64,000 nt of DNA from Thiodiazotropha sp040506705 (GTDB lineage: Bacteria > Pseudomonadota > Gammaproteobacteria > Chromatiales > Chromatiaceae), in NCBI GenBank assembly GCA_040506705.1, contig JBEVWG010000010.1, positions 1 to 64,000 of the forward strand, given 5' to 3'. Shown piece by piece: positions 10,007 to 19,008 of the stretch. The translations under genes and the position numbers were made by a program. Position 1 is the stretch's first letter. Each line of letters opens with the position of its first letter. The notes under the pieces are model-generated. The model saw only the letters and a list, made by a program, of their open reading frames with translations. It was not told the DNA's origin and made no database searches.

Positions 10007-10483
10007 CCTCTGGTAGGGTGGGGCCATGCCCCACCAAAACCGATAAAGAGCCATCCAATCCACCATGCCGGACTGCAGCAAAGCCAGTTATAGCCTGGAA
10101 GAAGCACAGCGGAATCCGGGATAACCTACATCATTCCCCGGATTCCGCTTCGCTTCATCCAGGCTACAGTAATGCGCTCAAAACCTATCTGCGAATTTTC
10201 GCGACTTGCTTATACAAACCCTTATAGAACAGGATGAGACCTGGTCCTCTGGTAGGGTGGGGCCATGCCCCACCAAAACCCATCAAAGAGCCATCCAACC
10301 CACCATGCTGGACTGCAGCAAAGCCCGTTATAGCCCGGAAGAAGTGCAGCGAAATCCGGGATAACCTGCATCATTCCCCGGATTCCGCTTCGCTTCATCC
10401 AGGCTACTGTAAAGCACTCAAAACCTATCTGAGGATTTTCGTGGCTTGCTTATACAAACCCTCATAGAACAGGGTGAGACCTG
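10007..10483. repeat. Tandem duplication (2 x ~238 bp) carrying two hairpins per unit
   Basis: Copy 1 is 10007-10243 and copy 2 is 10246-10483; they align over their full length with a 239/240-bp offset and scattered substitutions. Each unit has a short perfect palindrome (8-bp arms, GGTGGGGC/GCCCCACC; first copy 10017-10035) and a longer imperfect hairpin (10091-10166 and 10331-10406) related to the perfect inverted repeat at 1225-1305. The small open frames across it are by-products of the repeat. It fills the 535-bp gap between the convergent gene at 9664-9957 and the PPIase gene. Confidence 0.9.
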
Positions 10484-10492
10484 ACATCAAAA

Positions 10493-11518
10493 TTACTCAC
10501 CGCCTTCCTTTTTCTCTTCAGTATCAGCACTAGCAGGCTCAGCAGCTGGCGCATCTGCCGCTGACTCGGCTGACTGCTGAGCAGGTGTTTCAGGCTCGCC
10601 CTCGCTGGCTTCAGGGGCAGGCTGCGCATTTTTCTCATTGAATACCAATTCACTGGAATCACGCAGTCCCTGCATATAGTCGGTGAGGGATTTTTGCTGT
10701 AGTGCAGTCGTAATCTTACCGCGTACACTCTCCAGGGTAGGTGCTTCACTCTGACGGCTATCCTCCAACAGAATTACATGCCAGCCAAAATCAGTCTTAA
10801 CCGGGGCTGCTGAATATTTACCCTTCTCCATGGAGGCCAGCGCATCGCCAAATGGCTTAACCATCTGTCCCGCATCAAACCATCCCAGATCGCCACCGTT
10901 TTTACCGGTAGGGCCTGTGGAGTGCTCTTTGGCCAACTCGGCGAAATCACCACCTTCATCCAACTTCTTAATCAGTGATTTTGCCTCATCTTCCTCTTTT
11001 ACCAGGATGTGTCTGGCTTTGTATTCAGTATTGGATTGGTTCGCAAAGTCAGCATCATAGACTTTCTGAATCTCTTCATCGGATGGTTTTTCATTATTGG
11101 CATGCTCCTGTATGGCAACCTGTGTCAGCAGTTTTGCTTTCAGAAGTTCGAGAGAAGCAGCGACATCTTCACGCTCCAGCAAACCGGACTTTTCAGCCTC
11201 TTGTGACACGATCAGGATATTGGCTAACTCATTGAGTACGCCCATTTGCATCTCAGGTGAGGTCTTCGCATCGGGAACACCACGCATCCTGTCCTGGAAG
11301 TAGAGGCTGTACATGGCTCTGGTCACAGGCTTACCGTTCACCGTCAGCAGGGTGTTTAGATCCATATCGGCAGAACCGGCTTCTGTTTTCGCTGGCAGCG
11401 TGGCAGAACGTTGTGATTCCGCTGCAGCGACGGCAGTCGGCTCAGTCTCAGAAGGTTGGTTACAACCTACAACCAGTCCAGCGCTGCAGAGTGCAGCCAG
11501 AATTATCTGTTTTTTCAT
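10493..11518 (-). CDS. Parvulin-type peptidyl-prolyl isomerase lipoprotein
   Basis: This is a periplasmic folding helper of the PpiC/SurA rotamase family. The 341-residue product starts with a lipoprotein signal (lipobox LVVGC, Cys19), has a SurA-like helical N-domain (about 50-150) and one parvulin domain (about 160-255) with the classic segments ARHILVKEEDEAK and GGDLGWFDAGQMVKPF. The C-terminal 60 residues are a low-complexity Ala/Pro/Glu tail, unusual but common in marine gammaproteobacterial copies. The monocistronic gene is followed on its 3' side by the tandem repeat. Confidence 0.88.
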   Translation of the reverse strand: MKKQIILAALCSAGLVVGCNQPSETEPTAVAAAESQRSATLPAKTEAGSADMDLNTLLTVNGKPVTRAMYSLYFQDRMRGVPDAKTSPEMQMGVLNELANILIVSQEAEKSGLLEREDVAASLELLKAKLLTQVAIQEHANNEKPSDEEIQKVYDADFANQSNTEYKARHILVKEEDEAKSLIKKLDEGGDFAELAKEHSTGPTGKNGGDLGWFDAGQMVKPFGDALASMEKGKYSAAPVKTDFGWHVILLEDSRQSEAPTLESVRGKITTALQQKSLTDYMQGLRDSSELVFNEKNAQPAPEASEGEPETPAQQSAESAADAPAAEPASADTEEKKEGGE

Positions 11519-11565
11519 CTTTGATCTTACCTTGTGGTGATTATTAACTATTTATTCCGTAACGT

Positions 11566-11865
11566 TTACGGCAGTACTTTTTTGAAGGGTTTAACTATGA
11601 CCCGTGCATAGACACCCGCTTTTATATAAGGATCCTCATCGGCCCACATTTTAGCGCTTTCGAGGGTGTCAAACTCCGCCACGATCAGGCTGCCTGAAAA
11701 ACCTGCAGGACCGGGATCTTCTGCATCAATCGCCGGGTGGGGGCCGGCCAGAAGAAGTCTCCCCTCGCTTTGTAGCAGCTGTAGCCGCTGCACATGATCC
11801 GGACGTATTTTCAGGCGCTGCTCAAGACTGTCTTCACGATCTTCAGCGATGATGGCGTACAGCAC
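11566..11865 (-). CDS. yciI: YciI family protein
   Basis: The 99-residue product is a small cytoplasmic ferredoxin-like-fold protein (YCII domain). The typical start MLYAIIAEDREDSLEQR and the His/Asp pair (RPDHVQRLQ, GPHPAIDAEDPG) that forms the putative active site are present, and the length is normal. It directly abuts yciB (its start is at 11865, the yciB stop at 11866), the same yciB-yciI pairing as in E. coli. The biochemical role of the family is uncertain. Confidence 0.9.
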   Translation of the reverse strand: MLYAIIAEDREDSLEQRLKIRPDHVQRLQLLQSEGRLLLAGPHPAIDAEDPGPAGFSGSLIVAEFDTLESAKMWADEDPYIKAGVYARVIVKPFKKVLP

Positions 11866-12531
11866 TCACTTCTCCTCAGCTTTTAGTTCAGGTTCGCGCA
11901 GATGGCGGGCAAGATAGAAGGCCTGCAGAATAACAAAGCCCAGCGTCAGCCCCATCATGCCAAACAGTTTGAAATTGACCCAGCTCTCTTCCAGGGCGTG
12001 GGCAGTATGACACATCTCCAGTTCATTCCCCTGAAACTGAGTGTGACAATTATCGAAGTCGATTTGTTGCAAGCCGGTGGTATCGATGAGCAACTGCTCG
12101 GCGGCGAAGAAGTCACTTGCCACGTAGAGATTCAGGAATCCCAAGATGATGAAAAAGAGTCCCCAGAATAGATTGAGCCGTTTCCAGATGGGTGTGGGTA
12201 CATCGATAGCACTCTCCATCATGCGCTGAACTATAGGTTTTTTACCAATAAACAGACTACCCAGGAAGACAAGTCCAAATAGCCAGTTGATCACTGACGG
12301 CTTCCACATGATAAAGGTGCGATCCTGCAATAGAATGGTTAATCCTCCGAACACCACCAATATAGCGAGGGTGATCAGATGCATTTTCTCAACATGGCCC
12401 TTACGAAACCAACCATAGCCGACCTGGATTACCGACGAGGCGATAGCGACCCCTGTGGCGATATAGATGCCATACAGCTTATAGGCAATAAAAAACAGGA
12501 TGACGGGAAAGAAGTCTACGAGAAATTTCAT
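11866..12531 (-). CDS. yciB: Inner membrane protein YciB (septation protein A)
   Basis: YciB is a polytopic inner-membrane protein implicated in septation and envelope integrity. The N-terminal MKFLVDFFPVILFFIAYKL and the motif WKRLNLFWGLFF are characteristic. The 221 residues exceed the usual ~180: an extra segment of about 42 residues (about 139-181) is inserted in the loop between the last two membrane helices. It contains two Cys (162, 174), each followed by His, in NCHTQ and MCHTA, which is not part of the E. coli protein. The remaining fold looks intact (five hydrophobic helices). It is paired with yciI downstream. Confidence 0.92.
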   Translation of the reverse strand: MKFLVDFFPVILFFIAYKLYGIYIATGVAIASSVIQVGYGWFRKGHVEKMHLITLAILVVFGGLTILLQDRTFIMWKPSVINWLFGLVFLGSLFIGKKPIVQRMMESAIDVPTPIWKRLNLFWGLFFIILGFLNLYVASDFFAAEQLLIDTTGLQQIDFDNCHTQFQGNELEMCHTAHALEESWVNFKLFGMMGLTLGFVILQAFYLARHLREPELKAEEK

Positions 12532-12591
12532 ATTGGAATCTGTGGTTAAACCTGATGTGTGAGCAGCTTTGATGCGATCTCAAATTGATTA

Positions 12592-13335
12592 TTAATGCAA
12601 TGTTCTGGGTAAGCGCCAGAGATTGTAATACTTTTCAACGACTTCTCGTACCTGTTGCGGGTAATTAAGGGCATCCATCTGGGTCATTCCTTCCTTAAAA
12701 AAATTGGGTGCCTCATCAGGTATGTATCTGGTGAGTGTTTCATAGGCGCTATCAATTAGTCCTGGTTGGTGGCTACGGGTAGCAATAATTGCCTGGTTAA
12801 TCAATAAAATACGCCATGGTTCTGATGAGGTACTTCCGCTTTTGCCGGTTTTAAGTTCTGGGGCTATGGCCTGCAGAAGTTCTTGCGCCACCTCATAGAG
12901 CTGCTCAAGTTCGGCTGTTTCGCTATAGGTGTTGGCAAGCCGTGCCAATGCATTGACTATTGGTTCGATTGTCCTGATTTGTCCCAGATGGCGTCCCAGC
13001 CAAAGTGCCAGGGGTAGGGAGAGATCCTCAAATTCATGACTCACTTCGGTTAGTTTGAGATCAGTTGCCAGGGCAGAAAAGTCCATCAGCAGATTGATGC
13101 CATAATCCCCTAGTTCATTCAATTCATCACTTGAGAGGGGGTCGTTATCACCACTTTTCGATTGTTTATCGACAAGTTGCAGGATTTCAACCAGGCGATG
13201 CATGGCATCCCGAAGTGCTGCAGGAGAACGTTCCGGATCGACAGGGATACTGGTTCGGCCACTGTTGATAACAGTGGCTGCAATCTCTTCGAAACGGCTG
13301 TTGATTGTATCAAGAGTAAGGTTGTGAAATAGCAT
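12592..13335 (-). CDS. Conserved hypothetical protein
   Basis: This 247-residue protein is unrecognised. It appears soluble and almost wholly alpha-helical with Leu-rich amphipathic stretches, resembling a TPR-like or helical-bundle scaffold, but I see no definite repeat. It is divergent from rnm (13498) and follows yciB on the same strand with a 60-bp gap. Intact frame and codon use like its neighbours make it credible. No catalytic motif is visible. Confidence 0.7.
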   Translation of the reverse strand: MLFHNLTLDTINSRFEEIAATVINSGRTSIPVDPERSPAALRDAMHRLVEILQLVDKQSKSGDNDPLSSDELNELGDYGINLLMDFSALATDLKLTEVSHEFEDLSLPLALWLGRHLGQIRTIEPIVNALARLANTYSETAELEQLYEVAQELLQAIAPELKTGKSGSTSSEPWRILLINQAIIATRSHQPGLIDSAYETLTRYIPDEAPNFFKEGMTQMDALNYPQQVREVVEKYYNLWRLPRTLH

Positions 13336-13497
13336 GGCACCAATTGTATCAGGCTGTTCTAAGAGCGTCTGTCAGTTGTTGTGATCAATATCTGCAATTT
13401 GAATTTTTTCTTACCCATAGCATCAGGAAATAAGAGAAGGTTACAGATTAATGATTTCTCTATCCGTGAGGCAGGACAATGGGTACAATCCGCCCCC

Positions 13498-14367
13498 ATG
13501 TTCTGCTTATACGACCTACATAGCCACTCCACAGCTTCGGACGGGACACTTCCGCCCCGAGAGCTGGTGCTGCGTGCAGCGGAGGCTGGGGTCAAAGTAT
13601 TGGCATTGACCGATCATGACACCACTGCAGGCATAGATGAGGCCCACCGGACTGCTCAGACCTGTGGCTTGATACTGATTCCAGGCGTGGAAGTCTCAGT
13701 CACCTGGAATCAACAAACTGTACATGTGGTAGGGCTGAATGTAGATCCAGAGAGTCCTCTGCTGAGTGAAGGGCTTGGCCGCTTGAGAGCATTTCGGGAG
13801 TGGCGGGCCCGAGAGATTGCAGAGAAGCTTGAAAAGGTGGGTATCCATGGGGCTTATGAAGGTGCCTCTGCATTTGCTGAAGGTAATTTAATTGGCCGTA
13901 CACATTTTGCACGTTTTCTGGTGAAAAGTGGTGTGGTGGATGACGAGCGAAAGGTTTTTAAACGCTATCTGGTGAATGGGAAACCTGGTCATGTGAGCGG
14001 GGATTGGGCCTCTTTGGAAGAGGCTGTCAATTGGATACACTCGGCAGGTGGCGAGACGGTGATCGCTCATCCAGCACGCTACAGCATGACCCGCTCTAAA
14101 TTACGCAGATTATTCAAGGACTTCGTGGAGTTAAAAGGAGACGCTCTGGAAGTCGTGTCTGGCAGCCATAGCCGGGATGATTACTTCACCATGGCTAAAC
14201 ACGCCAAAGATTTTGGTTTGAAGGCTTCTGCCGGATCAGATTTCCACTCTCCGGAGACACCCTGGCTGGAGCTGGGTCGTTTGCCAAAGCTGCCCGATAG
14301 TTGTCAGCCCATCTGGAGTCACTGGAATCTGCCTCAACAGACTGATCGTCAATGCGAGTTGGCTTAG
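13498..14367 (+). CDS. rnm: PHP-domain 5'-3' exonuclease RNase AM (YciV/TrpH)
   Basis: This metal-dependent PHP-family phosphoesterase corresponds to E. coli YciV, which removes phosphates/nucleotides from 5' ends (pAp and 5S/16S/23S rRNA maturation). Metal-binding motifs DLHSHSTASDG (near residue 6), ALTDHDTT, IPGVEVS, AHPARY and the C-terminal GSDFH are all visible. The open frame extends upstream to a GTG at 13381, but the first family-like residues are FCLYDLHSH just after the ATG at 13498, giving 289 residues, the usual size. It begins the rnm-yciO-S2P-trpS run. Confidence 0.92.
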   Translation: MFCLYDLHSHSTASDGTLPPRELVLRAAEAGVKVLALTDHDTTAGIDEAHRTAQTCGLILIPGVEVSVTWNQQTVHVVGLNVDPESPLLSEGLGRLRAFREWRAREIAEKLEKVGIHGAYEGASAFAEGNLIGRTHFARFLVKSGVVDDERKVFKRYLVNGKPGHVSGDWASLEEAVNWIHSAGGETVIAHPARYSMTRSKLRRLFKDFVELKGDALEVVSGSHSRDDYFTMAKHAKDFGLKASAGSDFHSPETPWLELGRLPKLPDSCQPIWSHWNLPQQTDRQCELA

Positions 14368-14380
14368 GCTGGATCTTAGT

Positions 14381-15004
14381 ATGGCGCAGTTTTTTCAGAT
14401 ACATCCGGATAATCCCCAGTCCCGTTTGATTAAACAATCGGTGACTATCATTCGTGATGGCGGCCTGGTGGTCTATCCGACAGATTCGAGTTATGCCCTC
14501 GGTTGCCATATCGGTGATAAAAGCGCCATGGAGCGTATTCGGCGTATTCGTAAAGTCGACGATTCACACAACTTTACCTTGGTATGCCGGGATCTGACCG
14601 AAATTTCCAACTATGCCAAGATCGATAACCAGGATTACCGACTGCTGAAGAACCTTACCCCAGGCCCTTATACCTTCATCCATAAGGCAACCAAACAGGT
14701 ACCCAGACGTCTAATGCATCCCAAACGTAAGACGATCGGTATACGTGTTCCTGACAATGAGATTGTCAGTGCATTGCTGCAGGAGCTAGGGGAACCGATC
14801 ATGAGTACTACCCTGATCATGCCGGGAGATGAGATGCCCCTCACCGACCCTTATGAGATGCGGGGCCTATTGGATCATCACGTGGATCTGATCATTGATG
14901 GGGGTTATTGTGGTTTAGAGCCTACCACGGTGGTGGTTATGTCAGACCATCAGCCTGAGGTCGTCCGTGCAGGAAAAGGCGACACTTCTCTGTTCGAGGT
15001 ATAA
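14381..15004 (+). CDS. yciO: YciO family protein (Sua5/YrdC fold)
   Basis: YciO is a paralogue of the threonylcarbamoyl-AMP synthase TsaC/Sua5. The 207-residue protein has the family start MAQFFQIHPDNPQ, the dsRNA/nucleotide-binding KxR-SxN-type region (YPTDSSYALGC, KVDDSHNFTLVC) and IGIRVPD. YciO proteins have weak or no t6A synthase activity, so its role is unsettled. It lies 13 bp after rnm and just before the protease gene, as in other gammaproteobacteria. Confidence 0.93.
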   Translation: MAQFFQIHPDNPQSRLIKQSVTIIRDGGLVVYPTDSSYALGCHIGDKSAMERIRRIRKVDDSHNFTLVCRDLTEISNYAKIDNQDYRLLKNLTPGPYTFIHKATKQVPRRLMHPKRKTIGIRVPDNEIVSALLQELGEPIMSTTLIMPGDEMPLTDPYEMRGLLDHHVDLIIDGGYCGLEPTTVVVMSDHQPEVVRAGKGDTSLFEV

Positions 15005-15011
15005 TTTTCCG

Positions 15012-15704
15012 ATGGAAGGTCTCAGTCTCATTCAAAAGCTGGCAATATTTGTATTGCCGATGATATTCGCAATCACTGTGCATGAAGCAGCTCATGGGTG
15101 GATGGCCAAACGTCTGGGGGATAAAACCGCTGAGATGTTGGGAAGGGTGACCCTCAATCCAATAAAACACATCGATCTTGTCGGCACTATTATAGTTCCC
15201 CTTGGCGCCTATCTGCTTACCGGTTTTATGTTCGGCTGGGCCAAGCCGGTTCCTGTCAACTGGAATAATCTCAATAATCCAAAGCGGGATATGGGGCTGG
15301 TGGCTCTGGCAGGACCAGCTGCGAATCTGTTGATGGCAGTGATCTGGGCAATATTGGTCTACGCCGGTGCCCTGTCTCTACAGCATTTCGAGTGGTTGGG
15401 CGTGCCTCTGGTATTGATGGCAGTGGCTGGGGTTTTGATCAATGCCGTATTGATGGTGCTGAATCTGATGCCAATTCCCCCTCTGGATGGAGGACGGGTA
15501 CTATTCTCTCTACTACCGGCAAAACAGGCCCAGATCTTTTCTCGTCTCGAGTCTTATGGGCTTGTCATCGTATTGGTATTACTTGTCACCGGCATTCTTG
15601 GGTTTGTACTCTGGCCATTGGTCGGTTTGACGATCAAGATTCTGCCTGCAAGTGACATTGTTAATCAGCTTATTCCTGTCATTCTCAGTCCCGTAAGGAG
15701 CTAG
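15012..15704 (+). CDS. Site-2 protease family (M50) membrane protein
   Basis: An intramembrane zinc metalloprotease-like protein with 230 residues. The zinc motif HEAAHG lies in the first membrane helix (about residues 19-24) and the second motif NLMPIPPLDGGRV near residue 160 supplies the third metal ligand Asp. Five or six hydrophobic helices are present and there is no PDZ domain, as in the minimal bacterial S2P-like group. The frame is open from 14967, but the ATG at 15012, 8 bp after yciO, gives the usual start MEGLSLIQKL. The substrate is unknown. Confidence 0.88.
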   Translation: MEGLSLIQKLAIFVLPMIFAITVHEAAHGWMAKRLGDKTAEMLGRVTLNPIKHIDLVGTIIVPLGAYLLTGFMFGWAKPVPVNWNNLNNPKRDMGLVALAGPAANLLMAVIWAILVYAGALSLQHFEWLGVPLVLMAVAGVLINAVLMVLNLMPIPPLDGGRVLFSLLPAKQAQIFSRLESYGLVIVLVLLVTGILGFVLWPLVGLTIKILPASDIVNQLIPVILSPVRS

Positions 15705-15706
15705 TT

Positions 15707-16924
15707 TTGAATCAGCCACTAAGTGCAAACCGAGTGCTATCTGGTATGCGTCCAACCGGGCGACTGCATCTTGGACATTATCATGGGGTTCTTAAGAACT
15801 GGCTGGCATTGCAAGATCAATATGAGTGCTACTTTTTCGTCGCTGACTGGCATGCATTGACAACCCACTATGATGACCCGAGTGTAATTCCGGGCAGTAT
15901 TTGGGATATGGTGATCGACTGGCTGGCAGCCGGGGTAGACAGTGAGTCTGCAACCCTTTTTATTCAGTCCATGGTGCCAGAGCATGCGGAATTGCACCTG
16001 TTACTCTCAATGATCACCCCCCTGGGCTGGCTTGAGCGGGTACCCAGCTACAAAGATCAGCAGGAGAAGTTGAAAGAGAAGGATCTGGCCACCTACGGCT
16101 TTCTCGGCTACCCCTTGCTGCAATCTGCGGACATCCTTATCTATCGTGCTTCTCAGGTGCCGGTCGGAGAGGATCAGGTGGCCCATGTTGAGCTTACGCG
16201 AGAAGTTGCTCGACGCTTCAACCATATCTATGGTCGTGGCCCTGATTTCGAAGCCCAGGCTGAAGCTGCGCGCAAGAAGATGGGCAAGAAGGCGGCAAAA
16301 CAGTTCGACCAGTTAAAGAGAGCCTATCAAGAGCAGGGGGACGGTGAGGCACTGCTGAAAGGGCAGGAACTGCTGGCTGCTCAGCAGAACATCAATGCAG
16401 AAGAACGAGAACGCCTGATGGGCTATCTTGAGGGGAGCGGACGGGTGATTCTGGCTGAACCTCAGCCTCTTTTGACCAAGGCCTCAAAGATGCCCGGGCT
16501 GGATGGACAGAAGATGTCGAAATCCTATGCCAACACCCTGGCGCTGCGTGATGATCCAGCTGAAGTTGAAAATAGACTGAAACGTATGCCTACAGATACC
16601 CAACGGGTACGCCGCACAGATCCTGGAGATCCGGAAAAGTGCCCGGTGTGGCAGTTTCATCTGGTCTATTCTGATGAGGGGACCCGTCAGTGGGTTCAGC
16701 AGGGTTGTACGACTGCAGGCATTGGTTGTCTTGAGTGTAAGGCACCTGTTATCGAATCGGTTTTGGATGAACTTAAACCAATTCAGGCACGGGCGGCAGA
16801 ATTTGAGGCCCAACCTGAGCTGGTGAAGGGTATTATTGAACAAGGCTCCGAAAAGGCCAGGTCAGTGGCCCAGGAGACGATGCGGGAAGTTCGACAGGTC
16901 ATGTCATTGCAGAGTCTGAGATAG
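15707..16924 (+). CDS. trpS: Tryptophan-tRNA ligase
   Basis: The class I aminoacyl-tRNA synthetase charges tRNA-Trp. The HIGH-like motif GRLHLGHYHG (about 18-27) and KMSKS (in DGQKMSKSY) are intact. At 405 residues it is longer than the ~334-residue E. coli enzyme because of an insertion of roughly 60 residues before KMSKS, a known long subgroup. The start is TTG at 15707 with AAGGAG 6 bases upstream. Its start lies 2 bp after the S2P stop. Confidence 0.95.
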   Translation: MNQPLSANRVLSGMRPTGRLHLGHYHGVLKNWLALQDQYECYFFVADWHALTTHYDDPSVIPGSIWDMVIDWLAAGVDSESATLFIQSMVPEHAELHLLLSMITPLGWLERVPSYKDQQEKLKEKDLATYGFLGYPLLQSADILIYRASQVPVGEDQVAHVELTREVARRFNHIYGRGPDFEAQAEAARKKMGKKAAKQFDQLKRAYQEQGDGEALLKGQELLAAQQNINAEERERLMGYLEGSGRVILAEPQPLLTKASKMPGLDGQKMSKSYANTLALRDDPAEVENRLKRMPTDTQRVRRTDPGDPEKCPVWQFHLVYSDEGTRQWVQQGCTTAGIGCLECKAPVIESVLDELKPIQARAAEFEAQPELVKGIIEQGSEKARSVAQETMREVRQVMSLQSLR

Positions 16925-16967
16925 CAGGCTCGGACTTAGAGGAATCAAAAACATATAATGCCCCGCC

Positions 16968-17780
16968 ATGGAACCTACTGAAAACCATCCTCATCACCAC
17001 CCTGAGCAGGAGGAGATGCCTTTTGCTGTGGTGATGGGTGAGCCTTTGGCGACACCGCCAACTGATCTCTATATCCCCCCGGATGCACTTGAGGTTTTTC
17101 TCGATGCTTTTGAGGGGCCTCTGGATCTGTTGCTCTATCTGATCAGACGTCAGAATCTCGATATTCTCGATATACCGATTCTGGAAATCACCCAACAATA
17201 CGTCAGTTACATCGAAATGATGAATGAGCTACGGCTTGAGTTGGCTGCGGAGTATCTGGTGATGGCTGCTATGTTGGCTGAGATCAAATCCCGCATGTTG
17301 TTGCCGCGACCGGTGAGTGAAGAGGAGGATGTTGAAGATCCCAGAGCAGAACTGATCCGGCGACTACAGGAGTATGAGCGCTATAAGCAGGCTGCAGAGG
17401 ATCTGGATGGATTGGAACACATGACCAGGGACACCTTTCAGGCTCATGCTGAATTGGTTGATCGTCATGTTGAGGCCCAGGAGCCTGATGTCTCCTTGCG
17501 TGAGATAATGTCTGCACTGTCGGATGTTCTGCATCGCGCTGATATGTTCACCAGTCACCGGGTTGAGAAGGAGCCGCTTTCTGTTCGCGAGAAGATGTCT
17601 CATGTGTTAGAGCGGATCGATGGCGAGCAGTTTGTCAGCTTCACCGAATTGTTTGATATTGTGGAGGGCCGGTTGGGAGTAGTGGTTACCTTCCTGGCAG
17701 TTTTGGAATTGATTAAAGCATCGCTCATCGAATTGGTGCAGGCAGAGGCCTTTGCCGCCATTCATGTTAGGGCCTGTTAA
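16968..17780 (+). CDS. scpA: Segregation and condensation protein ScpA
   Basis: ScpA is the kleisin that links the Smc heads. The 270-residue product has a His/Pro-rich N-terminal extension (1-38), then the kleisin N-domain (FEGPLDLLLYLIRRQNLDILDI at about 49-70) and a C-terminal winged helix (about 200-265). The last two residues (Ala-Cys) and the TAA stop are contributed by the end of the MITE at 17770-18034, so the element has replaced or coincided with the natural terminus. It probably still pairs with scpB, 275 bp downstream beyond the element. Confidence 0.94.
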   Translation: MEPTENHPHHHPEQEEMPFAVVMGEPLATPPTDLYIPPDALEVFLDAFEGPLDLLLYLIRRQNLDILDIPILEITQQYVSYIEMMNELRLELAAEYLVMAAMLAEIKSRMLLPRPVSEEEDVEDPRAELIRRLQEYERYKQAAEDLDGLEHMTRDTFQAHAELVDRHVEAQEPDVSLREIMSALSDVLHRADMFTSHRVEKEPLSVREKMSHVLERIDGEQFVSFTELFDIVEGRLGVVVTFLAVLELIKASLIELVQAEAFAAIHVRAC

Positions 17781-18034
17781 CACTAATTCAATCGACGCTG
17801 TTGCGTCTGAAAAAGCGCCAATCTAGGCGTGAGGAGCACAGTTTGGTTATTCCAAATAAGCGACGAACAACAACGAGTGGCGCTTTTTCAGGCGTAACCC
17901 GAAGGGCTGGGGCTTTTTTTCCGCCCAGCGGCGTTATCATTCGCTCATGTAGAATGACTACACTGCGCTCATTCTGCCTTGCTGGACTAAAAAATAGCCC
18001 CAGCAGCGTCGATTGAATTAGTGTTAACAGGCCC
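17770..18034. mobile_element. MITE-like element with perfect 31-bp terminal inverted repeats
   Basis: The ends 17770-17800 and 18004-18034 are perfect inverted copies (31 bp, outermost GGGCCTGTTAACACTAAT). Inside is a nested inverted repeat (GAAAAAGCGCCA near 17809 and TGGCGCTTTTTC near 17879). There is no transposase. A shorter diverged copy lies at 47003-47166 and single ends at 26833-26850 and 32570-32589. No clear target duplication is seen. It separates scpA from scpB and supplies the scpA stop codon. Confidence 0.9.
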
Positions 18035-18054
18035 CAAAGCGAAGGTTTCTTGAA

Positions 18055-19008
18055 ATGACCGATAACAACAAATTGAAACAGATTGTTGAGGCAGCGCTTC
18101 TGGCCGCCGGCAAACCCTTGAGCCTGGATGAGATTATCTCCCTGTTTCCTGAGCATGAGCAACCGGAAAAGAAGCAGCTGCGCGAGATCATGGCTGAGTT
18201 GGAGGAGGAGTACCAAGGTCGGGGTATCGAAGTTACGGAGGTGGGAAGCGGCTTCCGAATACAGGTTCGTTCTGAATTTTCTCCCTGGGTATCCAAACTT
18301 TGGGTTGAAAGGCCACCTAAATATTCCCGAGCCCTGTTGGAAACCCTGGCATTGATTGCCTATCGCCAACCAATAACACGGGGTGAGATTGAGGATATCA
18401 GAGGGGTTTCTGTCAGTACCAATATCATTAAGACACTCACAGAAAGAGAGTGGGTACGTGTGGTTGGTCACCGGGATGTGCCGGGAAAACCGGCGCTCTA
18501 CGCCAGCACCAAAGAGTTTCTCGACTATTTCAATTTAAAAAGTCTCAATGAGTTGCCGACTCTGGCTGAAATTCGTGATCTCGACTCAATCAACCGGGAA
18601 CTGGAGTTGCAGGATCCGGATAAGTTGGATGAAGAGCAGTCAGCTCAATCCGAGCAGACCGCAGATAACAGTGAGATGGATGACGATTCTGAAGAGTCAG
18701 AACAGAGCGTTCATTCTGTGGAAGATGGTCACTCCGAGGATTCTCCGCAGGATCAAGAGACGGAACGAGTGGCTGAAGCCGATATCGAGAGTGAGCTGAT
18801 AGAGAGTACTGATAATGCCTTAGAAGACGAAGACCCAGAGGTTTCCCCTCTATTGGATGAAGAGACCATTCCTCAAGAGGAGGAACTGCAACAATCTACC
18901 ACGATGTCTGAGGAAATGATTTCCGAAGAGATACCGGAGACAGAAGCCGAAATGGTGGAAGCATCCGATACCGGGGTATCCACATTGAAGTCTGAAATTG
19001 ATGAATAA
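18055..19008 (+). CDS. scpB: Segregation and condensation protein ScpB
   Basis: ScpB is the winged-helix dimer that binds ScpA in the Smc complex. Residues 1-175 carry both winged helices, including the conserved ALLETLALIAYRQPITRGEIE segment (split here by position about 97-117) and the VGHRDVPGKPALYAS motif. The protein is 317 residues because of a C-terminal acidic tail of about 125 residues rich in Glu, Asp and Ser, absent from short homologues. Its stop overlaps the start of rluB. Expression may depend on read-through across, or a promoter in, the upstream MITE. Confidence 0.94.
   Translation: MTDNNKLKQIVEAALLAAGKPLSLDEIISLFPEHEQPEKKQLREIMAELEEEYQGRGIEVTEVGSGFRIQVRSEFSPWVSKLWVERPPKYSRALLETLALIAYRQPITRGEIEDIRGVSVSTNIIKTLTEREWVRVVGHRDVPGKPALYASTKEFLDYFNLKSLNELPTLAEIRDLDSINRELELQDPDKLDEEQSAQSEQTADNSEMDDDSEESEQSVHSVEDGHSEDSPQDQETERVAEADIESELIESTDNALEDEDPEVSPLLDEETIPQEEELQQSTTMSEEMISEEIPETEAEMVEASDTGVSTLKSEIDE

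Noticed and set aside
10018..10467. Two similar frames of 69-77 codons in the tandem repeat
   Set aside because: They are open only because of the duplicated repeat units and have no ribosome-binding site.
13381..13497. N-terminal extension of rnm from a GTG
   Set aside because: Sequence upstream of the ATG at 13498 is not family-like and would exceed the usual length.
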